From Oegoconia quadripuncta (taxonomy: Eukaryota > Arthropoda > Insecta > Lepidoptera > Autostichidae): a stretch of 64,000 nt of DNA. Of the stretch, positions 11,741-21,105 are shown piece by piece. Below the pieces are notes generated by a model that saw only the letters and a program-made list of their open reading frames with translations, did not search any database and was not told where the DNA came from. Both the position numbers and the translations under genes were made by a program. Positions within the stretch are counted from its first letter, which is position 1; every line of letters starts with the position of its first letter. Location of the stretch: positions 20,090,865 to 20,154,864 of the forward strand of contig OX438750.1 in assembly GCA_949316235.1 (NCBI GenBank), given 5' to 3'.

Positions 11741-12458
11741 ATCGGCCTAAAAATGTCGGACTAATCGATGTACATACATAAAGATTACAGAACCTCCTCC
11801 TTTTTTGAAGTCGGTTAAAAAAAGTTATTAGTATTTATCCGTGGTTGCTAATCTCCATGATAATTTTTGTGCGATGGCGAACCTTCTCGCTCCTACAGGT
11901 TAGGTGGGCACTTGGGGTATACCAGCTCGACCTGATGATCTTCGATTTGTCATATTTATTGATGATAATCACACCGACGTAAATCGGCTTAAAAATCTCG
12001 GATTAATCGATGTACATACATAAATAATACAGAACCTCCTCCTTTTTTGAAGTCGGTTAAAAAAAGTTATTAGTATTATCCGTGGTTGCTAATCTCCATG
12101 ATAATTTTTGTGCGATGGCGAACCTTCTCGCTCCTACAGGTTAGGTGGGCACTTGGGGTATACCAGCTCGACCTGATGATCTTCGATTTGTCATATTTAT
12201 TGTTGATAATCACACCGACGTAAATCGGCTTAAAAATCTCGGACTAATCGATGTACATACATAAATAATACAGAACCTCCTCCTTTTTTGAAGTCGGTTA
12301 AAAAAAGTTATTAGTATTATCCGTGGTTGCTAATCTCCATGATAATTTTTGTGCGATGGCGACCTTCTCGCTCCTACAGGTTAAATGGGCAGTTCGGGTG
12401 TACCAGCTCGACCTGATGATCTTCGATTTGTCATATTTATTGCTGATAATCACACCGA
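11735..12458 (+). repeat. Tandem array, three units of about 241 bp
   Basis: Units 11735-11976, 11977-12217 and 12218-12458 begin acgtaaatcgg and end gataatcacaccg. They share cagaacctcctcc, then ttttttgaagtcggttaaaa, then tgcgatggcgaacc and a block starting ggtaggtgggc. They differ by scattered substitutions, and the third unit is most diverged near its end. The first unit begins inside the stop region of the preceding open frame. The cctccttttttgaagtcg block recurs at 12690 and 51598, so the array is built from a dispersed element's terminal sequence. Confidence 0.85.
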
Positions 12459-12593
12459 TCTAGTCTACACTTTTTCCATACAAACCCAAACTGTATCTAC
12501 TTAGTTTCCCTGTGTAAAAACTACGCAATCGTCTAAATATGTAATGCCATTCTGATATTTACCATGATTACACAAAAACTACTGGACCGATTG

Positions 12594-12714
12594 CGCTGAA
12601 ATTACAATGGGACCAACTCGACGGTATCCCCTTTCATTTACAAAAAGAACCATGTGAATCAACCGCCAAGTCTCGGAGATATCGGTGTACATACTCCTTT
12701 TTTGAAGTCGTTTA
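12594..12714 (+). repeat. Dispersed repeat, family with ccttttttgaagtcgtttaaaa end
   Basis: attacaatgggaccaactcg, then a block ending atgtgaatcaaccgcc, then ctcggagatat and the ttttttgaagtcgttt end. It matches 51464-51625 over about 120 bases. A more distant piece is at 52161-52185 (tgcaatgggaccacatcg). One frame in the copy at 51.5 kb reads a short peptide, but the copies are short and broken. Confidence 0.65.
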
Positions 12715-13186
12715 AAAATAACACTTTTTATTTATTTATTTCGCCGTGTCTGAAACATTCTGGTCCCAAACTTATTTTTGAAAACATTCTATGAATACCT
12801 ATACATTTATATTTCAATAAATCATCCTTGTTATATTATTAATTTGTGTTGTTTTTTATTTCGCGAACAGCGCCACCTGTTGCATTTAGGAGAGCTCTAA
12901 CTCAAAGTTCAGTTCGCAAGAAGGTTTCCCGTAAGGTCGACTCGTCTGACGGTACGCATATTGACCGTGTCGCAGACGCAGCGCTGCTTTATCGAACATT
13001 AAGTGGGCGTATCCATTGCTCAAGGTCATTGGCTCTATTCAGCGCCTTAACTCCTAACGATCTTATTCTAAATGTTATAGTGTTCATAATCATATCGGTT
13101 TTTGTTGGAAGCCTGAATCGTAGTTTCAATGGAAACCGATATTTTGATACTAAAGATTAATTCTCCAATTCAAATAACATTGTTAG
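12715..13186. other. Unrecognised DNA
   Basis: An open frame of 104 codons at 12846-13160 has no domain, signal or family resemblance that I recognise. It is probably chance. Confidence 0.3.
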
Positions 13187-13440
13187 GACTTAACGACCGA
13201 AATCGGTGGTATAGCGATTGCTATCTATGTCGAGATCGCGGGGGCAGGTCCCAATTTATTTAGGGTCTGCGTAGTACGTCTTTTTCTTCCAATCTCCTCT
13301 GTCAGTTCTTACCTCATCATTCACGCCCTTTTCGTTCCTATTTTCCGTTGTCTTCCTTTACATTCATTACTCTCTTAATAACATGCGTTTCATCCCTCCT
13401 CATAACATGTCCAAACGTTTCCTTTCAACTTCCCAGCCAG
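13187..13440 (+). repeat. Dispersed repeat block (SINE-like head plus LINE-like tail)
   Basis: Begins ttaacgaccgaaatcggt and shares its first 60 bases with the minus-strand copy at 9059-9115. Downstream text such as cctcataacatgtccaaacg is typical of a dispersed lepidopteran LINE tail. No frame is open. Confidence 0.45.
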
Positions 13441-14018
13441 CATCGCCTGAAAACTCAACTATATACGTCACAATTTTCACAAACAAATTGTGTTGAATCG
13501 CAATTCACGCAGATCTAGTGATACCATTGCCGCTCTAAGCGAAGACAACTCCTAATTTCGACAATGTTCGTTTCGTATTTTCGTATCTATTGCACGCGGA
13601 ATTTTCCATATTTTGTCACTTGAGATCGAATGTAACGTTCTCCCTGCTTCCAGTCTGGCGACAAACAGAGGGACGGGGTTCACGAATCACAACCCACTTT
13701 TATACATTCAATAAACGCGAAACCCTCGCTGTTCATTATAGGGAGAGCAAAAATTTGTCACTATAATACCCATTACCACCAATTAGCTAACCTTTACCCA
13801 CATGTTTATGATTGAAACACAATTCCAACTCTCAAAACATTTTATATTGTGGAGTGTGGAGACTCTATCGTAAAGAACCGTCTAAATTGTTATTATGATA
13901 TAATAATTAAATATGTACGCATGTATTAATTGGAAACTATAATATAATGTTTTGTGTTCAGAGAAACTTTTAATACAATATTACTTCCACGAGAACTAAG
14001 TTGTAATTCTATAATATA
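13441..14018. other. Non-coding flank of the mariner element
   Basis: No recognisable feature. The last two bases before the element (14017-14018) are the TA target site. Confidence 0.4.
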
Positions 14019-14286
14019 CAGGGCGTCCCAAAGTTATGGGACATGAAGGGGAAGTACCTTAAATATCGTAGATAGTGAATTTTGCTCAAAGAAGACTTTA
14101 TGTTATTTTTAAAAGTTAGTAATTCTGCATTCATAGATTTTCTAAAAATTATTTGCTTCGGCTGGGAATCGAACCGACTCAAATGTGAAAAAAAAAACAC
14201 CCTACTTTTATGATGCCAATCGAAAGAATAGCTAAAAAATAATAACTCTGCCTAAGTAACATAGTATTTTAAAAGAAAGGAACAAC
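14019..14286 (+). repeat. Left terminal inverted repeat of the mariner element
   Basis: Pairs with 15871-16138. The outer end reads cagggcgtcccaaagttatg. Small differences are visible, such as one base in the poly(A) run near 14190. Confidence 0.9.
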
Positions 14287-14364
14287 GTGAAATTAATCAT
14301 TTTAATCAAATAAAAAACATACATGAAACTGCCGTAGTCAATTAAGTAGGTATTTTTTTGTAAA

Positions 14365-15426
14365 TTAATTAATTAAATGCTCAAAATGTGATCCCTCTTG
14401 TCTTACGCAAATCGCCAATCTTTTAATGAGCCCGCTGCCTGTTGATTTTCTAATCATTTTATGGTGAACACTCGATGTGATATGGCACAATTCTGTTTGC
14501 AACTCGCCTACGTTCTCGTATCGCTTTTTGTATAGCATATCTTTCACGTATCCCCAAAAGAAGAAATCTAATGGTGTGAGGTCCGGGGATCTGGCCGGCC
14601 ATCTAATCGGTCCATTTGTACCAATCCATGTAGGAAAACATTCATTTAGAAAATCTGCTGCTCTCCGACTATTATGAGCCGGAGCTCCATCTTGTTGGAA
14701 AATTAAGTTTTCTTGCTCCGCCGCGGAATGGTTTCTTATCTTATCCCTTAAAATTTGAAGTATTCCTAAATACTTTTCTGTGTTCAAGGTTCCTTGGTAA
14801 AAATGGATTAAGAAAACCCGGTTTTTTAAAAGTCCGCACCAACAGTTGAGTGAAAAACGCACTTGGTTATTAGTTTCAGTCACTCGTAGGGGATTTTCTT
14901 TAGACCAAATACGATTATTGTTGCGGTTATACATACCGTTATTGCTAAAGTTAGATTCGTCTGTCCAAATAATATTATCCAAAAAATTTGGATCTTCGAG
15001 AAATCGTGCCTGGATATCAAGACAGAAATTTTTTCTCCTTTCTGTATCGCCCGGAAGTAATTTTTGAACCAATCGTCCTTCAACATAACTCTTAAAACCG
15101 TGTTTTTTTAATACACGGTGTATTTTACTTTTTGAAACTCCAATTTCATGTTCTCCTTCTCTCACCGATGCTTTCGGAAAAGCCGAAAAGTAAATTAAAA
15201 TACCAAGTTCTTCGTCGTTGATCGTATGGTTTTCTTGCTGTGGTTCTCTTGGGCGTTTATCGAAACGTCCCAGAGTTTTCAAATTGTTCACAAGCCTTTT
15301 CAAAACTTTACGAGACGGTATTTGTCTATCAGGATATTTTACGCCATACCACCGCAAACTTCTAGAGATATCTTTATCGTTCAAAAAATATGCTTCCATT
15401 AGATCAAAACTTACTTGATATGCCAT
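14365..15426 (-). CDS. Mariner-superfamily DD(~40)D transposase, apparently intact (353 aa)
   Basis: Catalyses cut-and-paste of its own element in the nucleus. The N-terminal ~130 residues form paired helix-turn-helix regions; the second contains VSKSKIHRVLKKHG. The catalytic core shows D1 in IIWTDESNFS, D2 in FQQDGAPAH and D3 in WPARSPDLTPLDFF. By my count 40 residues separate D2 and D3, more than the 34 of classic mariner and close to the DD41D group. A W-x-Y-V-K-D-M-L-Y motif follows, as in related insect transposases. The start MAYQVSF is the first ATG after the 5' end. No stop or frameshift is seen. Length is normal for the superfamily. Confidence 0.92.
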   Translation of the reverse strand: MAYQVSFDLMEAYFLNDKDISRSLRWYGVKYPDRQIPSRKVLKRLVNNLKTLGRFDKRPREPQQENHTINDEELGILIYFSAFPKASVREGEHEIGVSKSKIHRVLKKHGFKSYVEGRLVQKLLPGDTERRKNFCLDIQARFLEDPNFLDNIIWTDESNFSNNGMYNRNNNRIWSKENPLRVTETNNQVRFSLNCWCGLLKNRVFLIHFYQGTLNTEKYLGILQILRDKIRNHSAAEQENLIFQQDGAPAHNSRRAADFLNECFPTWIGTNGPIRWPARSPDLTPLDFFFWGYVKDMLYKKRYENVGELQTELCHITSSVHHKMIRKSTGSGLIKRLAICVRQEGSHFEHLIN

Positions 15427-15870
15427 GTTCGCAATAAATTAACACAATAACACTTGTGTAAGTGAATTGAGACTAAACAGATCAATATCCGAAAAACAAA
15501 CGCTCGCACATACTGTTCCATTTTCAAATTTAAGAACAACATTTAAAAATATCACTTCTTTTTAAAATATCTTAAAAAGTATGCATTCAAACAAACGCTG
15601 TCATAAACTGTTCCATTTTCAAATTATAAATTATTTATTTTTGTTTTTAATTTGCCTTCTGTCTAGCTTACAGAGGACGTATTGAAATACAAGTTTTATC
15701 ATTTCATCTACACGTGCACTTATAATAAGGAAAACTATGTTAGTACCTATTTTATGAAGTGGGTACTTATTTACGAATAATCAATGCTATCTTTGGAATG
15801 ATAATATCGCTACTTTTCGAACGTCGTCGGCAATAAATAACTTTCTTGAAATTTGACTCAATCATTTTAT

Positions 15871-16138
15871 GTTGTTCCTTTCTTTTAAAATACTATGTTA
15901 CTTAGGCAGAGTTATTATTTTTTAGCTATTCTTTCGATTGGCATCATAAAAGTAGGGTGTTTTTTTTTTCACATTTAAGTCGGTTCGATTCCCAGCCGAA
16001 GCAAGTAATTTTTAGAAAATCTATGAATGCAGAATTACTAACTTTTAAAAATAACATAAAGTCTTCTTTGAGCAAAATTCACTATCTACAATATTTAAGG
16101 TACTTCCCCTTCATGTCCCATAACTTTGGGACGCCCTG
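15871..16138 (-). repeat. Right terminal inverted repeat of the mariner element
   Basis: Reverse complement of 14019-14286. It ends cccaaag... in reverse orientation with gggacgccctg at 16128-16138, then TA. Confidence 0.9.
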
Positions 16139-17268
16139 TATATATATTAAATTATCGCTTGAATTGCCCTGAACCACTTATTTATACTGTACTGTAAGTT
16201 AAAGTCGGTTATAATGTAATTGTCATTATGGAAAAATAAAATTACGTTCATGGATACCAAATAATTGAATTGCTAATAATTGTTAATATAACAAGCAACC
16301 TCGGTGTCGGTGTCTATGTAGTGCATCATCAGATATTCACCAAAATAGGGATGGGACCATCATCCTAGACAACAACATCAATTACTAAAAAGCAGGTTCA
16401 CAACAGATCGAGATAACATCATCAATCAATCTCAGCCCACCTCCACACACTGCTGGGGGTGTAGGCCTCATAACATCATATCAAACTAATGTTTTAAATG
16501 CGAAAGAACGATGTAGACTACTTTCCTCCGGAAAATCAAGAATAATCCACGCAGATGGAAGCTCTTTTTTATAATAAATACCCTGACGACGGAATTCCAT
16601 CTTAATCACTAAGACATTTTATACGTAATTCCATAATTTCACCATATAATCAAAATTAAAGTACAAACGCAAAATCATAAAATGTATGGCGCCCTCACAC
16701 CGGTGGTCATCAAGGCAACATTTGCAACATCATGTACAAGGACTATCAAGATCTGATAAAAAGGCAATATATTATTATTATTATTATTAAAAAGGCTATG
16801 GCGTGGTTCTTATTTAACATATTTATCCATTTTCCAGAGCTACAGGTTCGAGTCCTTGCAACACGATGTTGCACAATATTCTTACTTTTGAACACCGATA
16901 TTGATTTTAGCACCATACGACACCCACGGAAAGACATGGCATGGTTCTAATCTTTTACATGCCGAAATCACACAGCACCATTATATATAAATCATCATCA
17001 TCAGCCCGTAAACATCCCACTGCAGGGATATAGGCCTTATATATAAATAGTAAATAATATTATCTTACCTTCTGAATATACATAAATATAATGTCGTAGA
17101 AAATTTCAATCAGCTGATTCAATCGCTTGTCACATAAAATGAAATGGCAAGGGAAAACCCTGGGAATAATATGTTATTACGAAAAAAAACTAGAATATTA
17201 ATGAAGATAACACTATCGTGCTATTTTCATTATTATTCGATAATATTGAGATCACATTATTTTTGCAG
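16139..17268. other. Intronic or intergenic DNA upstream of the spen exon
   Basis: Two minus-strand LINE tails are visible as catcaatcaatctcagccc...ggtgtaggcctc near 16420-16470, and as catcatcatcagcccgt...gggatataggcc at 16993-17038. A short ATT repeat is at 16769-16790. The last ~20 bases before 17269 are T-rich and end in cag, fitting a 3' splice site. Confidence 0.5.
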
Positions 17269-17700
17269 CTATGGCCGAGTCCAGAATGTCAAGTTGTTGG
17301 GTCGAACGGAGAGCGCGCCGGGCGCGGCCGCGGTCGCGGGCGTGGTCGCGGTTGCGGGCGCGAGCGCGGGCGCGGTCGCGAGTGCGGGTGCGGGTGCGGT
17401 CGCCGGCGCCGCCGCGGGCGCCGCCGCCGCCGTCGTGGTCGCGGGCGTGGGTGGGAGTAGCGGCGTGTGTGCCACAGTTGCTTTCATGGACATCAAGTCG
17501 GCATCGAAAGCGCACAACGCGGAGCATGTGTTGGACGAACGCACCCTCACCACCGAGTACTATGAGCCGGCCGCGATACCGTCGTCGGCGACGGGCGCGC
17601 CGTCGGCCGGTTCATCACCCGCCGGCTCCGGTTACTCGGGTTCTTCATCCTCCGTGAACTCTGCACCCGCCCCCGCCTCCGTCTCTCGCTACCATCTATC
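17269..17700 (+). CDS. spen: Internal exon of split ends / SPEN orthologue (RRM1 second half)
   Basis: Spen proteins are large nuclear RNA-binding transcriptional corepressors with N-terminal RRMs and a C-terminal SPOC domain. This exon starts after ttttttgcag-type acceptor sequence and ends before gtgagt. Its reading (phase xx|C at the start, TC| at the end) begins YGRVQNVKLL and resumes with GVCATVAFMDIKSASKAHN, then DERTLTTEYYEP and AAIPSS. This matches the second half of SPEN RRM1, where vertebrate SPEN has YGRV, DFVDIKSA and YNEPGTIPS at the same places. Between the two blocks lies an Ala/Val/Gly/Ser-rich insertion of about 50 residues. A Ser/Pro/Ala-rich linker follows. Other spen exons were not found, so the introns must be long or leave the window. 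Confidence 0.88.
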
Positions 17701-18647
17701 GTGAGTACAGCTTTTATTTAGCTACAATCCTACGCTATGTGTGACATGAGAAGACAAACTTGTTTATATGTTTTGCAATAAATCTGTGTGCTTCTGTTTA
17801 TGTGTGATGTTGGGTTGTTGCAGTTATAGGTACTAACGCCATATTAATCATTTTGATCATTAATTCATAATTAGAAATAAAATACATCACCATCTATCTA
17901 TATCAATAACCTGACATCAAGCAAGTTTGTTTTCTTGTAATGCATCTAAATAAATGCTTGACCTTTAGCTCCTATGTCCTGACTTGCCTATTGACGGTAA
18001 ATGTCGCTAAGTGTTCTATGTGATCTTGGCAGTATAGTTTGACAACTGCACGAGATAATAGATGTTTCCATGACATGACCCCAAATAAACTGCTTACATC
18101 GCGATGTTGTGGTAATTTGAAGTTTAAAACAGGACAGCATGTCTTCCCTAGTCCTCGCCAGCACAATATCGGTGCCGCCGCCGCCGTGACAGTGAGACTG
18201 CGACTATCATATGGATTGCAGTGATTTACTTGGATTGCAGTGCGGAATGCGCTCGGAGTAGTGACATAAAGTGCAGTGATAAATAAATAGTGACAGTGCG
18301 TGCGTCATACGGCCCCTGTAATGGAGTGCAGTGAACTCGAATTGTGCCTTCTGTGGTACTTCGACTATTGTTACTTGTGTTAGAATCACTGTGGCAGGCG
18401 GCGGCCCATTATGGTTTTGTAAATGCACCTTGTTATTAACGCTGTGTGTCTTTAATTACTTATTAATTATTATTAAACAATATTTCAACTCCTTCAATAT
18501 AACCGAACTGATGCTATAGTTAGGATGACACGATATATGTGATTCAGACTTCATGGTTCTAAGCAGACCTCGTGATTTACGGTAATAGAATATAAAATAA
18601 TTTCGAGTTAAGTTATCAAGTAGGTATCTTTGTTCACCACCCGAATA

Positions 18648-18770
18648 CTTAAACGCTTGTTAAATTTAATGATCCATTAAACATCACTCTGTTGCTTTGA
18701 CCTTCAACTATATAACTGCATGATATTTAATGGATCCTTAACGTTAAGTAACTTTTGAGTATTAGGGTCT
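18648..18770. repeat. Diverged inverted repeat (possible MITE)
   Basis: aatgatccattaaacatca near 18670 pairs with tgatatttaatggatcctt near 18722. The outer parts, gaatacttaaacgc and its partner near 18760 (gagtattaggg), pair less well. Confidence 0.4.
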
Positions 18771-19714
18771 TAGGTCTTCTTAATAACATGGTTTGGTAAC
18801 TTTGGCTGTTGTAGTATAGAAATATGCTAGTTGAGTGAATGAGTAATTATTTTGTATTAATGACAAACACAAATTTCCGATAAATCTATTGTCGTATTCG
18901 ATCACCATTCAAACTAAAACGCTGTATGGGGTGTAACCTTGCTGGTAGTTGAAACAGAGCAGTTGTCCTATACATAATCAAGCTGTGAGAGCTGTTATTA
19001 ATAAGTGTACCAAGTACAAAATACACGTATATAGGTATGACTTTTGCAAATGTATGTGTATCATGTAAGCGTGTAACTCGTAATAAATCGCCATCAAATG
19101 AATATCGACCTTAAGACGCAAAAGCCAAAATGAAGACCTTGATAAAGTTTTTATAACAATTCTCAAAACGTCTCAACTTCTCAAGACACTATCCAAGTTC
19201 AGATAAAAACAGGAGTAAATAAGCTCAGCGTATTCCAGTCTATTACTTGACATTTATGTAACTGGGGCAAAAGACTGTGACATGCTTACACAACATAATA
19301 TAAAAGTACGTGGACTGTAATTTGCAGAATCTATATTTTGTAAATTTTCGTCCAAACATGGTGAATGATAGGTAAGTCAATCAATCAATAATAAAATTTA
19401 CACTTGAAAATAGTCTTATATCAAAGGGCAAGTTTTGGATATCCGCAGGAATATAATCTAAATCAAAAAATGCTTTATTTTGTAGGTACACAGGGTACAC
19501 TTAAAATAGTCAGATTTTACATTTTTTTAAGCTACTGCTTGTTCAAAAGCCACTTTTCCCCTGAGAAGAACAAGCAAGAAACTCGAGAGGTTGCTCTTTT
19601 TTTAAAAAAAGGTTTTTATGTTACAAAATTATTAATTATTATTTTAATTTATATTTTTTCATTGTTAATTGTGAAATAGCCTGGTTACACGAACGGACTG
19701 TTCATGTCCATGAA

Positions 19715-19860
19715 TATTTGTATTGTATTGTATTGTAATACAATACAATACAAATACACTTTATTGCACAACAGATAAGAAAATACAGTTTCAGAAAAGT
19801 GGTAAGAATATTATACTAAAAATCTGTCTCTAAGTGGCATTGCAGGTCTCAATTGATAAA
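19715..19860 (-). repeat. LINE 3' tail with (ATTGT)n, minus strand
   Basis: The plus strand reads aatacaatacaatacaaata then cactttattgcac, the reverse of a LINE end with a polyadenylation-like aataaag and an ATTGT-repeat tail. It is mirrored by tttgtattgtattgtattgt at 19718, forming a 38-base inverted repeat. Confidence 0.5.
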
Positions 19861-20683
19861 TTGCGCGAACCTTATTGTAAAAGCGTATACTTTGAACCGA
19901 TTCTAATTTGTGTATGTCATGTTAAACATTAAAATATTAAATTATAAAAGTTTTTAAACTGACAAACTTAAATATGTAGTTACAAGTTGTATGGAGAAAA
20001 GTGCAATATTAAGTTTGTCACCTGATAATTTCACATTCCATTAGAAATTATTGATATTTCAGATTTTTTCTTTACTTGTGGTGTAGGTGCGACTTTCCTT
20101 GATGCCATATTTGAAGATTTTGCGTCCATGGGAAGTAACCCTATAGATTTTGCCCAGTTAGTATGATATGTATTTAAAAGGCCATAAAACGACCTTCAAG
20201 GATTGAGTTTGAAACTTCAAATGTTTGCAAACAGACGGACGGACAACAAATTGGCCCTGTAAGTTTTTGCCTTTGAGGTATGAAATCCTAAAAACAACAT
20301 AATAAATGTCTGCATTAGTTGTTTAGAAAGTACCAGATGTACCCAACAATTGCGCTGAAACTGAACAAGATAATTCGGTTGCATTATGGTCTATATTCAG
20401 CTGTGGATGTCCTGTAGCTGATAAGATGATGACAATGAAGCAATGTCCGTTCAAATATGCTGTGGCAAAAAAAAACAATTTAAGTAAATCGCTAATTAAT
20501 GGAAGCGTTAAAACGAATCAATACATAGGTACTGTCGGTAACACAATTTTGACAAAATCCCACCAAGATATCATAAAAATTAAGCCTGCTACCTTAATTG
20601 TGTTGCCGACTGCACTAGCCTAGTAATACTATATCAACAAATCTTTGGTTTCGTAGTTATACGTGTTAAAAGTTATAATATTA

Positions 20684-21105
20684 GGTCCTTACTTATGAAA
20701 TTGGCGTTTTGTATGAAGAATTTCATTAAGACTGTTTTCTCCATACAAACATTTTTTATTTTTTTTGGGAACGGCAAATCCTAATTTAGCTAAACTTTGT
20801 GTGTATTATCTATCGGATAACATTAAGTAAAGTATAGGCAGCGTTAATTTTTAAAAGTAACCGCTTTATAAAAGTTTCAGCGAATCTAAGAAATGTTTAT
20901 GGGAAGCACATGAATAGAGCTCTGTTCAAATTTTTTTTATTATGCGATTTAGCCCAGAAATTAAAAAATATTTCATGTGAAACCTTGAAATAATATTCCA
21001 TTTTCCAAATAAAAAACAAATTTGCATATAGCTTTGAAAATCACAGGAATTGGTACAAATGATTAACGAAGAAAAAAAAACTCCAATTTCATAGGTAAAG
21101 TATTT
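20684..21105. mobile_element. Short inverted-repeat element (MITE), about 420 bp
   Basis: The left end is ccttacttatgaaattgg (20688) and the right end ccaatttcataggtaaag (21083-21100). The interior is AT-rich without coding sequence. The boundary is approximate because a second cataggtaa follows. Confidence 0.5.

Larger units (their letters stand above)
14019..16138 (-). mobile_element. Complete mariner-superfamily transposon with 268-bp inverted ends
   Basis: The termini are cagggcgtcccaaag at 14019 and its reverse complement ending at 16138. TA dinucleotides flank both sides (14017-14018 and 16139-16140). The inverted repeats run 14019-14286 and 15871-16138, each 268 bases by my count, and are almost identical: for example atcgtagatag pairs with ctatctacaat. 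Total 2120 bp. The interior holds one long open frame on the minus strand. Long terminal inverted repeats are unusual for mariner elements, which normally have about 30 bases. Near-identity of the ends and an intact frame suggest a recent insertion. Confidence 0.92.
17701..20683. other. Probable spen intron DNA with repeat debris
   Basis: Starts with the gtgagt donor. Around 18160-18350 there is a GC-richer patch with many gcagtg motifs and a gcc repeat, but no convincing exon. Remaining sequence is AT-rich. Confidence 0.4.

Noticed and set aside
14009..14200. 63-codon frames at both ends of the mariner element (also 15957-16172)
   Set aside because: They are the same sequence in the inverted repeats, read in mirror image, with no protein features.
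17269..17553. Long open frames on the minus strand and in other frames over the spen exon
   Set aside because: They result from the GC-rich repeat tract, which removes stops on all frames. Only the frame with YGRV and DIKSASKAHN matches a family.
18039..18224. Possible next spen exon after the donor at 17701
   Set aside because: The acceptor-like cag sites give frames that stop quickly or peptides with no match to the SPEN region after RRM1.
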